Program-made: the position numbers and the translations under genes
In this document: in pieces, positions 21,424-32,658 of the stretch
How the letters are laid out: each line of letters begins with the position of its first letter
How positions within the stretch are numbered: position 1 is the first letter of the stretch
From: Mortierella sp. BCC40632
Taxonomy: Eukaryota; Mortierellomycota; Mortierellomycetes; Mortierellales; Mortierellaceae
DNA length: 64,000 bases
NCBI GenBank assembly: GCA_011634665.1
Contig: WAEK01000004.1
Location: forward strand, 1,351,501 to 1,415,500
Reading direction: 5' to 3'
Notes under the pieces: generated by a model
The model's database searches: none
What the model was told of the DNA's origin: nothing
Seen by the model: only the letters and a program-made list of their open reading frames with translations

Positions 21424-23635
21424 GTTGCCTAAAAGGGTGTTAAGAGACAATCAATCTGTCAGTGGGACATGCCTAGAATGAGTAGAGAGGAGGAGAAGAA
21501 GGAGTGGAGAGAGATCATGTTGTCAAGAACAGATATTCAGAACATACTGTAGTGTGTTGCAAGGGCTGAAGGAAGGAAGAATGGATGGTGCTTCAGATAG
21601 GAGCGGGGGTGTGTCCCTTTTATAGGAATAGAGGCATATCACCGATGATGCTAGAACACGCCACTCAAGTCGTCTTTCTCATTCCTGGAGATTTGGACAA
21701 AGAGGGAAAAGTAGAGAGAGTGGAGCTTTGACTGCATGCCCCGACTCGCCTCGCATTGTTGGCATTGATACATGGATAGCATTTCAAAGGCAACCTAGAA
21801 CAGGCGTGTAGAGAAGTGCTTTGTAGAGAAGACATGGAATGTGGTAAGCAAGAAGGTACATGTATCTGGCGCAACGCCAGAGCGCCATACATTGTCCAGC
21901 TTGACCAAGAGACTACTCACACCAGATGATGTCCAGAGTGCGTGTGTTGATCTCATAGGTGAGGAAGCATTAAGCATACTAAAGTCATCAAGACGAAAGA
22001 AGAAAAAAAAGTCAAAGTACCCGATCCTAACGTTACTTTCATTCATGCGCACGACCCTTTCCACCAATGGACGCCTAAATTTCATGCGCACATACTTTTT
22101 TTATTCCTGTGCTCAGTCCGCACAAAGAACAAAACAAAGAAAAAATGCTCTCGACTAAGCTGCACGTCTGTTGTCAAAGGGGGAAAGTCTGTCTGTGCAG
22201 CTGTGGTTTTTTGTTCCGCTGATTAAACCACATACCCTGACCCCTAGACCGTTACACCAAATTCGAACTTGAGTCTGCTGTGCCTGAATTTGCATGATCC
22301 TGCAAACATCCTGTCCCTCCTTTGCTATTGGTAGTGTGTGAAAAAATAGACCAGTGTATTTCCTTCAGAAGATACGAAATCCAGATTACGAAAGCACATA
22401 AGGGGAATATTCAACAAGAGTGAATTGCCTTGTAGCTCAGTCCTGAGACCTTTATTTTTTACGTCCTTCTCATGGGAGATCTATAGCGATATCCCCATCA
22501 AAAGGATCACTCTTGTATGCATCCTCGATTGTGCTAGGTGACACGTAAGCTCATGCACAAAACAGAAGTATACTACAGTCAGCTCAGTACGGGTGAAACA
22601 CCTCTAGGCCTGGAAAAATGTTGCAGTTAGACAGAGATCCCATTTTGTGAGAGAAACAATGACAGAGATCCTGTTGCTGGGACTGGGGCAAGTGTTGCAA
22701 TTTGAGAGAGATTTCGCACATGTAAAAAGCTGGCTGAATGAGGAAGGCGACTCGATAGGGCAGTTCTGATTTGATCCTTTGCATACGATCTCAGTAATTC
22801 TCAGGGGCTACCAAGTGACAACGAAGTGCAAGGCAGCTAGACGTTGACTGGACCACTGATCTGCATTTCCCCACTTTGTGCTGTTTGTCTTGTTTACCCG
22901 TTCCCCAATTCGCTCATGCGGCGCACGTTGACATTGCAGTCGTATGATCGCACTATTTTCCTCTTTCTACCGTTTCTCTGATCCTGATACCGCCTTTGTT
23001 TGCCGTTTTTTCCTCTCACATTGAAGACCCAGTTTCTCTCTCCTGAGGTATACTAGATGACACGGAAGGTTTTGAGACTGTGATAGAGAAGGGATAGAAT
23101 AGCTCTGCTTCCGCTCGTTGGGCCGCATTGTTTTTTATAATATTATTTCTTTCATTTTCTTTCTTTTTTTTTCTTCTCACGTCCATTTTTCTCCCCATTT
23201 TTTTTCTTGCATTGTGTCTATGCCACACATCGATTTTGCGAAAATGCAGTGGGCTGACTATTGATCAGTCCAGGATGTACTTTTCTCCTCCCTCCTCAAT
23301 CGGCGTGAGAATTAAGGGAAAAAAATGGGTCTCTCTGGTCTCTGGTTCGAGGCTAGTGGACTAACTTGTACTGATTGAAAAAGGAATCAGGTCTTTGTGG
23401 TGTGGATAGAAAAGTGGAAGCAATCTAGTCAAATTGACCACTTATTTTCATGAGAACCAAAGCAAAGTAATTTGATAGGAGACACTAAAATTCATTGGAG
23501 CTTTGAGGGAGGAGGTCACCACGCTTGTGAGAGATTTATTTAATCAGATCAAGAAACAAGTCTTCTACCAAGAGGTTGTGAAGGAACCAAGAGGCTGTGA
23601 AGGAACCAAGAGGCTGTGAAGGAACTGGCCACGAT
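21424..23635. other. Intergenic DNA between C2 and B2
   Basis: It contains the C2 leader and promoter (21,424-21,630), blocks matching the left arm, a tRNA-like fragment on the minus strand (about 22,190-22,260), a dispersed-repeat copy (22,570-22,740) and a T-rich stretch (23,128-23,210). No other gene is supported. Confidence 0.45.
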
Positions 23636-24584
23636 CTACACTCGGTTAAACCATCTCGAGAGGACTCTCTGCTGGGTGGCCCATGCACCCAAGCCATGGT
23701 CAGGCTCGGGAATGTTACGCTCGGGGGTGGTGAGGAGAGCGATTGTTGTCTCGACATCGACAATAGGGCGTACCAGATTGACCAGATTTGGAGCATAAGC
23801 GACCAGGAATGCGCTATTGACCTGATAAACTTCAAACTGGATCGGCGCCCTCTGCTCTGGAATGTAGACCTTTGAGGGAACGACTGGGCCATAGTAAGAC
23901 TTAGGACCCTCGTCATAGGCAATGGTCAGCCCCACGCGGACTAGCTGGACAGTGACAATGTCGCTGTTCATGGGTTTGTTGATGACAACAACACTCAGGA
24001 TCCAGTTCTGGAGTTGATCGGCTTCTTCTTTGCTAAGATCCAGGGGAGCAAGCTTTGAGAGCTTGGTGGCAATCTTTTCAATATGAGGTTCCTGAGAATG
24101 CGCGTTCTCGATAGCCTTTTTGAATTCTAAAAGGGTCGTATGGTTCTTGAGTGGAACGGATGTCTGGTAATTTTCCCTGAGGTAAAAGCCAGGGAAGCTC
24201 GTGACTTGTTGCTTGAATTCTTCCAAGGATTGGACAAGTGAATCGGCAGATTTCTCGGATGGATGAAAGTTGGCTAGTTTTGCAGAGTAAGCCAAAACCG
24301 AGGAGGCAGCAGTGGCGTGATTAGGAGGATTCTGGAAGACATCCAGGGGCTCCAAAGAAGTCGTGGTGTCAAGGCCAACAAAGAGTGCTCCTGATGCAAC
24401 AGCATCGGCTTGGTGGACACTGGAAAAGGCATGGCGGCGGGCCAGCACAGCGGTAGCTATCCATTAGAATCCAAATATCGCAGTTAGTAGAGACACAAGA
24501 ATGGATATCAAACTCTTGGAAGACACGATCAAGCATTTGAAAGCTACCTGAGCAGAGAACAAAGACAGCCTTGATCAGAAGCAT
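23636..24584 (-). CDS. B2: secreted B-family protein, 285 aa, two exons
   Basis: Exon 1 is 24,548-24,584 and exon 2 is 23,636-24,456. The intron (donor GTAGCT, acceptor ATAG) interrupts the signal peptide at the same codon position as in B1. The signal MLLIKAVFVLCSATAVLA is unchanged from B1. The mature region differs from B1 at only about eight residues (for example NPPNH for NPLNH, KLSK for KFSK, INKPMNSDIVT for IGKPMNSNTVT). It keeps the GFYLREN strand and the VYIPEQRAPIQFEVYQVNS segment. TATAAAT lies on the minus strand at 24,663-24,669, 85 bases before the ATG. It is head-to-head with A2. Function unknown; extracellular location is inferred from the signal peptide. Confidence 0.88.
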
Positions 24585-25232
24585 TTGGGATGTGCTGGTG
24601 AGTAGAGAATACACAAATGGTGGGAGGATGTTGAACAAAAGGTCAGTCTGCAGGTTGCCCTAATTTATAGGAGCCCCAAGTGAGGATCTCGATCCAACAT
24701 TATGCTATTCTTCCCGCAGTCCGGGTACTTCCTGTTTACATTCTTGCATGAAATATAGATAGGCCCTTCTTACTCACATCTCGTGTAGCTGGGATTAAAA
24801 CACAACATATCGCCTACTAAAGTATGAATGATATGTTTTCTTGAATAATAAACGATCCTTTTATTTCTTTGCTCGTTGAAAGAACTGAGTTGGCGCAATA
24901 CGATGACTTGATAATGGTGGCATGAATTCGTGAACATAGTTCCCACGCTCCTCCGACCTCTTATCTTTACAAAAAAAGTATACCACATCCCTATAAATGA
25001 CTCCTCTCTACCACTTTCTATTCCCACCATCCGAACTATAACATCCATCAATCTCCACAACGCCGCAGCTTTACTTATTCCCCTCCCCTCCCATCACTTT
25101 TCCACTTTACTTTTATCTTTCCCCGGGTAGGAATGGGCGTAATATATTTTGTAGACTGTTTCTACATAGACGAGAGGTTGGCTACTAATTCATCTTTTAA
25201 ACCTCTTTCTGTAGTAGCGCCGACTTGTAGAA
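24585..25232. promoter_or_regulatory. Shared divergent promoter region of B2 and A2
   Basis: TATAAAT for B2 is at 24,663-24,669 (minus) and TATAAAT for A2 at 24,992-24,998 (plus), about 240 bases before the A2 ATG. The A2 leader carries an ACTGTTTCT block and a TTTCTGTAG acceptor-like site shared with A1, suggesting a leader intron. The whole interval is 648 bp, the shortest of the four divergent A/B intervals. Confidence 0.55.
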
Positions 25233-25826
25233 ATGGCATCCAATTCAACAGTGGGTATCTACAATGGGCAGCCTGCCGACCCAAATGCTGAGGCCCGCAA
25301 GATGTTCACCGAGTGGGAGAATCAACAGGATGGCCTGGCTGCAATTCTCACGTATTGTCAAAACAAAGTCGGCTTCCATGTCGGTAGCACAGACACCGGA
25401 CCCCTTCGCCAGGTCCTCGCGGACGAGTTTTCCGGTATTGTTAGGTTTCAAGAACTCCAGTCTTTGAGTGGCTTCGAAAAGACTTACCCATCAGGCACGA
25501 TGCCAACGGCTGAAGAACTGAAGCCATACTTTCCGGTCGATCACATCTATAAGCTATTCGTAGCAAAGGCAGCAACTATGAATGTTAGTTATACCTCAGT
25601 TATCCAGCTCATTGTTCGGGCTGATGACGATCTGACGCTCGATATTCCAGAGACGCACATTTTCAGTTCTGACTTGATCGAGACTGTCAAGACTCTTCGC
25701 AATTTCTGTTTTATCAATCGCAGTGAAATGGCTAGACGAGCTGACGAGCTGTTGGACAAGCTGAAGCTCAGAGAGAGCATTGGTGACTGGGCAAAGAAGA
25801 TCACTAGTGACGGCTGGCAACCATGA
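25233..25826 (+). CDS. A2: lineage-specific A-family protein, 197 aa
   Basis: The ATG at 25,233 begins MASNSTVGIYNGQPADP. No signal peptide. The first 70 residues are nearly those of the other A proteins (AEARKMFTEWENQQDGLAA, LTYCQNKVGFHVGS), and the end is also conserved (INRSEMARRADELLDKLKL, then SIGDWAKKITSDGW). The middle differs strongly from A1 (for example VAKAATMNVSYTSV against IMLMTAAGNSTIL). Together with A1 this is the outermost gene of the inverted structure, outside the nearly identical arms. Transcribed away from B2. Function unknown. Confidence 0.85.
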   Translation: MASNSTVGIYNGQPADPNAEARKMFTEWENQQDGLAAILTYCQNKVGFHVGSTDTGPLRQVLADEFSGIVRFQELQSLSGFEKTYPSGTMPTAEELKPYFPVDHIYKLFVAKAATMNVSYTSVIQLIVRADDDLTLDIPETHIFSSDLIETVKTLRNFCFINRSEMARRADELLDKLKLRESIGDWAKKITSDGWQP

Positions 25827-27634
25827 AGCTGCTGTTACCCCCTCTGTTCTGGAAGTACTACCGGCTAATTTAGATAGCCGGGAAGTTATCAGCGTGTATC
25901 AGTGCTTCGAAGAATAGAGATATGAAATCTCGTTCAATCGTCATTCACACTACCGTTGAACCAGCTTAGACTTACTTCAAGAGGCGTCAATAAAAGAAAG
26001 TTCATGTTCTTACGCTCTTTCCATACTCGAAAACTGTAGTGGTTCTCTAGTAATTCCTATCACATACCTTCTACTAATTCATAGACGGAGATGCCACACC
26101 GCTCCAGTCCTAATGCCTCAGCAGATCTGATGTGGCATTCACCCACTATATACACAATAGACTACCACGGGCTAAAGCATGATGTGATGTCTTCACTCCA
26201 ATGAAAAACGGGCCAGGAGGGATCCATGGCCTTCTAAGGCACTGTCAATATCTGAAAACAGCGAATGGCCCTTAGTTTTGGGTAGAGTCAAATAACAAAG
26301 TTTAATAATAAGTCGATCGTTGATACGTAATTGAAGGTGCTCTCATGGTGTAATAAAGTTGATACAATCCAAATAGTGATCTGACCTTTCCTACCATGCA
26401 GGACTCCAGAGCCCTGACTCTGCACTCTGTCTTGGCAGCCCCCTTCACCTTCCTCTTCTCCCTCCTCCTCCCCCCCCCCGGTCCGCATGTTAGGACAACT
26501 CAATTCCTCACACTTCCCATCTCCAACCAACTGATCGAAAAGTGATCCATGACTCCTTCGAGCCAAAGGCACTGAAGAGTCGAATCGAGTTCATATGAAA
26601 TTCACTGCTTCCCTGCAAGAACGCATTCAGTGGTCAACTCAGGAGTGCAAACTAATCACAGCCCAATATTAAATGACACAATAGGGGAATTCCCTTTTTA
26701 GTAGAAGGTTAAGTCTTGAGACCGGGGACATAATATGGCTCGAGCTGGCGCGATTATCTCGATTAATTTGAGAAGCTCTATTATCTACCATCCCAACTAT
26801 CCCTTTGGTCAATTACTTCCTGCGTCTGTTACTGGAGTTTGATTAAGCTATTTTTTCACGAGTTATTTTTGGTTATTGAGGCAACTCAAGGATGGTAACA
26901 ACCGCATTCAATTTCAATGTTCGCATCTACTTTGTGTTTTGCTACCGCTACACTTCCAACTCAAAAACAGTGCCAAGAGAGGCATTGTTGCCCAACACTT
27001 CGTCAAGAATGGTCCGTGCCTAAAAGACTATTTTTTTTTTTTTTTTTTTTTTACAAGTGTTCTATCCTTCTTCCCAGGTCGGGCTACAGGGCTCACACAG
27101 GAGTCATTCTCCCTTCCAAACTGGTCGTGGCACATTTTTTTAGTTGGGCGAGGAGACAGGATGAGGCTAGAGAGTATGTAATCGAGAAATGTAACAATGG
27201 TGATGGCCTTATTGAGTAGTGGCTATGAAAAAATCCTGCAGTTCTCCAATGGAAACATTCGAAAGCAATTGGTAATAAGCATTAGTTTTATCTTTCTACA
27301 CTAATACAACACTCTTCTACCCAATTAAAAAACTATCCTTGAATAAGCTTCGCGCTTGCGTGTCAAAGGGAAAGGCGTGTTTGTGTCTGTGCAGCTGTGG
27401 TTTTTTGTTCCGCGGGTTCAACTACATACCCCTTGACTCAGAAACGTCACATAAAATACTTCTCTCGATCTTGAAGCAAGCATCCTTTTCAGGAGGTGTG
27501 GAAACTGGATTATGAGAATGGTGAGGGAGAGTGAATCACCTTAGCTAAACCGGCGGGTTTTTTTGCCCTGCTCTCATGGGTGCCTACGGGTGTTCTTCCT
27601 AGTAAAAGACCGCCTTCGCATGTATTTCTACTCT
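25827..27634. other. Intergenic DNA between A2 and DIRS element 1
   Basis: No gene recognised. A T run lies at 27,031-27,052. From about 27,350 to 27,550 the sequence resembles 22,160-22,460 (including the tRNA-like fragment), so this is the flank of a decayed duplicated unit into which the DIRS element inserted. Confidence 0.5.
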
Positions 27635-27839
27635 CTAGGGATTGGACGAGCCTGCGATAGCAGGCGAAGTCTAATCACTGGTATATTAGTATACGAGAGA
27701 TGAGAGTAAAAGGTGATACGGCCGTTGTTTATTGCCTACTGTAGCATGTTTAGAGTTTTTTTTTTTTTTTTAGACTATAAGTATATTTTTTTTTTTTAAA
27801 GGTGTATCCAGTGTATTCTTGTCCTTTGGTCGTTTGGTG

Positions 27840-27878
<39 letters not shown>

Positions 27879-28037
27879 GAGCGGGTGGGAGGGTCACCTT
27901 TACTCTCTCATCTCTCGTATACTAATATACCAGTGATTAGACTTCGCCTGCTATCGCAGGCTCGTCCAATCCCCTAGAGTATACAACGTATACTCGAGAT
28001 GTTCCTAAAGGTGATAATCCTAGAGAGGCCCTAATCT

Positions 28038-29325
28038 TTATGTGAGAAGCATTGTTGTAAAGTTGGTTGCTGACATCCTGTATCTTCTGTAAAACACGTC
28101 GAAAGTATTTGGGGAGGCCCAGTTGCCTCGTGTAATAACGTCCTCTAGAGAGGCACCTCTCATGAGGGCAGTGGACGGACCGGCAGATCGAGTAGTGTGG
28201 GCAGTTGCTTTGATGCCAGAAGTAGTCATCAGGGTCTTGATCCATCGTGCGATCGTTTGCTCTGGAGGCCTTGGTGTATGGAGGGTTCGAGATGGTGAAC
28301 ATGAAGTCGCGTTTATCGAGTGGTGCTCCTCTGGCGTACTCCCTCTTCTGGAATTCAATGAAGCAGGCGACGGGACATAGGAAAGGATCATTGTGGGCGT
28401 GAACATTGAGAGGTTTGATGATCGGTCTACCGCCTCGGCGTTCCTTAGGTGCGTTGATCTTTCCCAATAATGTGTTCTTGGAGATAACCAAAGAGGAGGG
28501 GTCTATTCGGTGTAGATCAGAGGATCGAGAAAAGGTCGTGATTGCCAAGAGCCAAACAAGTTTGCGCCGTAAATTGTAATCAGACAGAGTATCGTTGGGA
28601 CCCCATTCCGATAGTGTTTTCAGGACTGGAGATATGTCTAGAGGTTCGGAGGCTAAATCTCTTGGAGGGGCTTGAGACTTAGCGGAAGCTATGACCTTCG
28701 ATAGGATGGCCTGTGCTGATCTAGCCTTGGGTTGCAACTCCTTGATGGCAGAGAGGTAGAGCTTGATCGAGTTTGCTGCGGATCCTTGGATGGAGCGGTT
28801 GGAGAGGTAATTGGCAATTTCGATTTCTGGAGCGTCAAAAGGGTTGATGTTGTTGGCACGTGCCCAGGTGACCCAAGCTTTCTGAGCTGACTGGTAATTT
28901 TTGTTCCGACTCGTGTTTAGTGACGGGTTGATGATTAAATCTTGAGTCGTTGATGCCATGCCCAACTCTTGGAACTGATACCTGAGATGCGCCACGCGGT
29001 CAAATTCCATTTGTGGTTCCGGAGTGGGTGAGATTGCAATGACCTGGGGATCGCCGCGTATCGGGGAATGCTGAGTGGATGGTCGCAGCTCATTTTGAGT
29101 ATCGTAGGGTACCATGGAGCAGATGGCCAGTCCGGTGTGATTAGTGTTACGGTTGTACGCTCTCTTCTTAGCTTTCGGAGGATGGTCGGAATGAGAGCCC
29201 ACGGTGGGTTCGCATATGGGTTTTTCCATTGTCGCCATTTCTGCGTAAGAGCGTTTGTTGCGACTGCTGTTGGGTCCGGGCGCCAAGAGTAGTAAAGGGG
29301 AGCTGATGGTTGACTCGGTCCGCAA
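28038..29325 (-). pseudogene. DIRS copy 1 tyrosine recombinase (one frameshift)
   Basis: The upstream part (29,325-28,260) reads without interruption through the core-binding domain (SAQKAWVTWARANNINPFD) and the first catalytic Arg (TTFSRSSDLHRID). A one-base difference from copy 2 near 28,268 shifts the frame. The rest continues to the end as HTTRSAGPSTALMRG, GNWASPNTF and the nucleophile segment FYRRY, the expected H-x-x-R, W and Tyr of the catalytic box. Such recombinases integrate the circular DNA of DIRS elements. Confidence 0.85.
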
Positions 29326-29472
29326 AGAGGTCGATGTCGTGGGGTCCCCATCGGTTCTCGAGGGTGTTGAACCATCTCCTGTGTAATTTCCACTGGTGCT
29401 TCTCCGGAGACATCCGAGACTGTCGGTCTGCGATCTGGTTGTCTTGTCCGGGGATGTGTTCCGCTACGATTT

Positions 29473-30880
29473 TTATTCGTCTCGTGAGAGCCCAGTCCCA
29501 AAGTTCCGTAGCCATGTTGGAGAGAGTCTGAGAGCGTGTCCCCCCATATGGTTGATGTATGCAATGGCTGTGGTGTTGTCCGATCGAATCCTGATGGTGA
29601 CGTCCTTCAAGTGGGGGAGAGACTGGAGGGTGAGGTGTACTGCCAATAGCTCCTTGTGGTTGATATGGAGGTTGGTTTCGCTGTTGCGCCAGTGGCCTCC
29701 GAACTGAAGGTCCCGGTAATGAGCTCCCCAACCCGTGTCGGAAGCATCTGTCGTTATCGTCTCCGAGGGGTCCGAGGGTAGGAAGGATCGCCCGTTCCAT
29801 CGTAGTAGGTTGTCTATCCACCATCGGAGTTCCTCCCGAGAAGGTTCCGAGAGTAGAGTTTGGTGGTCCCAATTCCTGGATTGTCGTAAGCTCTGTATTT
29901 TCGTGAAAAGTAGGGAACGCGTGCGGAGTTGAGCGGGGAATATGGCGCATGTTGTGGAGTGTAGGAGACCGATTAGGGACGCTAGTTGTCGGGTTGTCGC
30001 TTTGCCCGCGTCTAGAAGGCGTTGTGCAGATCGGATCACGTTCCGGATCTTGTCTCGCGGTAGGCGGATCTCCATTGTTCGGGTGTTGATGATATATCCA
30101 AGATGCTGCATCGTCTGCGAGGGTTCTAACGAGGACTTCTCCGGGTTTACCTTGAGGCCTAGCTGTGCCATCTTGTTGAGGATCAGTGTTGTGTTGCGAG
30201 TCGCTTCCTCTTGTGATCGGGAGAGGATTATGAAATCGTCTAAGTAACCGTACATCCGTATGCCCTGGCTCCTGGCCCACGTTAGAAGAGGTCTTAGGAC
30301 CTTTGAAAAGACGATCGGCGAAGAGGTTAGACCGAAGGGTAGAACTTTGAATCGGTACTTTTTGTCTTTCCAAGTAAACTGGAGATATCTTCGACTCTCT
30401 TGGTGGATGTTGATATGAAAGAAAGCGTCGCTCAGGTCGATGCTGGTCATGAAGTCGTTTTGTTGAACTCCTGCCACTACGATGTTCAGCGATTCCATCT
30501 TGAAAGTCCGGCGGGAAATGTGTAGGTTGAGTTTCCGTAAGTCGATGACGGGGCGTAGTTTCCCGTTTTTCTTTGGGACCAGAAAAATGTCGGAGGTAAA
30601 ACCCTCTTGGGGGGTCTACTTCCTCTATCGCGTCCGTGAGTAAAAGGTTTGTTAGTTCCGATTCTATGAGAGCTGATTCGGAGGAGGTGAAGGTTCGGGA
30701 TCGTCGGAAGGTTGTTGTTGTCGGAGGTGGGTCGGAAAAGGTTAGTTTGTAGCCCTCCCGAACTATGTCGAGGACCCAGGAACTGTCCGTCAGTCCCTGC
30801 CACGCTTGGAATTGTCGTGCGATCCTCCCCAGGCCCGCCAAGGCGGATTTTTTCGGGCTGGAGAGGCGATACCTTTTACG
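29473..30880 (-). pseudogene. DIRS copy 1 reverse transcriptase and RNase H (frameshifted)
   Basis: The reverse transcriptase core is open from 30,498 with SIDLSDAFFHINIH, VLPFGLTSSPIVFSK and the catalytic box YLDDF (about 30,235-30,250), followed by LGLKVNPEKS and LGYIINT. RNase H segments follow: TTDASDTGWGAHY, NHKELLAV and RSDNTTAIAYINHMGG. The first RT motif (before 30,498) lies in another frame because of a lesion near 30,600. This domain order is that of DIRS/PAT elements. Some parts also overlap a second reading frame running 31,255-29,168, which is spurious in this stretch. Confidence 0.88.
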
Positions 30881-31711
30881 CGCATCTGTCCGGCGTTCCT
30901 GGCCGCCGGAGCCATTCGAGTTTTTTGGTCGGTTATTGTTGTTGTTGTTGTTGTTGTGGTTGTTGAAGTTATTGAATCCTCTCTTGAAATTGGATTGTTG
31001 GTTGAACTGCTTGGGACCATGTTGCTTATTATTATCATGTCGTCGTCGGTCAGATGAGAACTCCTTGAACTTCTTCAGGGCTTTCATATCTTCCTTGAGC
31101 TTTTCGTCGCTCAAAGCAGACTGCTTGTCGTCGCGATTGAGAAGGACTGTGGCTGATGGAGAGTAGGTCCTGTATGCTTCCTCCAGGCGGGTCTGCATAA
31201 TGTGCGATGTGGCGTCACTGATCAGGGTTCTAGTCATGGTTGCCAGCAGAAGCAACTCTTGGTACGAGTCATCATCGAGTTTGTCTTGGAGTTTCCATAT
31301 TCTAGAAGCTAGGTAGTCCAGGGGCGAGAGATCATAGATACTCGAGTGCCGATCTTTGCCAGATCTTTATCGGCAAGCTTACTCTTCTTCGAGAGCTTTT
31401 GGTATAGGACGGGAGGTATGTCAGGGGCATCAAAAGTGGTTCCACGTCTCTTTGGGAGCAGCATCCCATATAGCGGTCTTATCCTCGCGGGGGAGGATCC
31501 ATTCAACGTCGTGAAGGGGTGGGGGAGAATAGTCGTCCAAGAATGCGTCGGAGGGGACCCATTCGCGACGGTCACGAGCGAAAGTGTCGGTATCGTCTTT
31601 GTCGATGCTCATCGCGTCGTCTTGTTGGGGGGGAGGGTTTGAACGTTGTAGTTGTTGAAGGATTTGCCTGAGGAGGTCATTGTCGAGGGGTGCGGGGGAA
31701 CTAGAGTCCAT
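30881..31711 (-). pseudogene. DIRS copy 1 gag-like protein (frameshifted)
   Basis: The first ATG at 31,709-31,711 gives MDSSSPAPLDNDLLRQILQ. Later pieces in other frames read YQKLSKKSKLADKDLAKIG, RTLISDATSHIMQTRLEEAY and a Gln/Asn-rich basic end (FNQQSNFKRGFNN with an Asn run). The conserved pieces are collinear with copy 2. A frame change near 31,480 and another near 31,300 break it. It probably encoded the capsid-like protein, by position only. Confidence 0.6.
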
Positions 31712-31921
31712 AGTGGGAACGTAAGAAGCGGTATTCACCAGCAAGCAAGAAAAACGGCCAAAGGACAAGAATACACTGGATACACCTTTATAAAAAAAAA
31801 AAAAAAAAAATATACTTATAGTCTAGCAAAAAAAAAAAAAAAAAAACTCTAAACATGCTACAGTAGGCAATAAACAACGGCCGTATCACCTTTAGGAACA
31901 TCTCGAGTATACGTTGTATAC

Positions 31922-32658
31922 CTGATAGGTTACATGCAACCAGAAAGAAGATCGTTTACCAATCAGATTACTCAGAAATGAGGGAATATCAGATTCTAGT
32001 TCACTCGTTCACTCATGCGGCACACGTTGGCATTGTAACCGAATGAGCGAACTGTTTTCCTCTTTCTTTCACTGCTCTATGGTTTCATTCCCATTCACTT
32101 GAGCATCCTTCTCGTCACCTTTGAAGAAAACAGGATCAAAAGAACCTATGATAGAGAAGGGATAGTATATCCTAGTTTTCGCCTTCATGCAGCACATTTT
32201 TTTCTCACGCTGACCTTTTCTTAACTTTTTTTCTTTTTTTCTTTTTTTCTTTTTTATTCTTGCATTTGCCAAACAAAACTTCTAAAAATGGGTACTTCAG
32301 ATTCGGGGCTTAGCGAACAGAATGATTGTAATTGAAAGCAACCAGCTTTTTTTTTGTGAGAGTATGGTGACAATGGTAACAAAAAAAAAATAATAATATC
32401 ATACTGAAGAATAGGTATCCCATAATCAGAGAGATATCGATCCTCACCTCTCTCATTTATTTACGTTGAGAGATCACTGTCCAAAAATGCGTCATGCTCA
32501 TGTGTTTCTGTGTGCGTTTCTTGCTTTATTTCTCGTTCAATACAGCGAATCCTATACCCACTTGTCATTCCATGGATTGAGTTGGCATAATATGCTAATT
32601 CAATCAATGGTGGCATGAGTTCAAGTAAATGATTCTCACGCTACACCTCTGCCAGCCC
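31922..32658. other. Intergenic DNA between DIRS copy 1 and A3
   Basis: From 31,980 to about 32,200 this resembles 22,900-23,110 of the inverted-repeat arm (shared CTCATGCGGC, TTTTCCTCTTTCT and GATAGAGAAGGGATAG blocks). It is the other flank of the decayed unit. No B gene survives here, so A3 lacks the divergent partner that the other A genes have. Confidence 0.55.

Larger units (their letters stand above)
20480..24675 (-). repeat. Right arm of large inverted repeat (carries C2 and B2)
   Basis: Mirror image of about 14,415-18,440. The C2-proximal block (20,480-22,170) is almost unchanged from the left arm. A middle stretch differs and includes a copy of the dispersed repeat at 22,570-22,740. 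The B2 block (22,990-24,675) again matches closely. Similarity ends just beyond the B2 TATA box. Confidence 0.9.
27635..31921 (-). mobile_element. DIRS-type tyrosine-recombinase retrotransposon, copy 1 (about 4.29 kb)
   Basis: The minus-strand order is gag-like, reverse transcriptase/RNase H, tyrosine recombinase. The ends are typical of DIRS: unequal inverted terminal repeats with outer edges GTATAC (31,916-31,921) and CTAGGG (27,635-27,640), plus an internal complementary region (about 27,900-28,030) in which the outer ends of both terminal repeats are joined (the CCCTAGAGTATAC junction). Long T runs interrupt the terminal repeat. No target duplication is evident, as expected for this class. 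Coding regions carry several frameshifts. The flanks resemble the inverted-repeat arm at 22.1-23.2 kb. The element is nearly identical to copy 2 in opposite orientation. Confidence 0.92.

Noticed and set aside
29168..31255. Long 695-residue minus-strand reading across DIRS copy 1
   Set aside because: Only its first part (gag-like and early RT) is meaningful; after about 30,600 it is out of frame with the RT and RNase H motifs.
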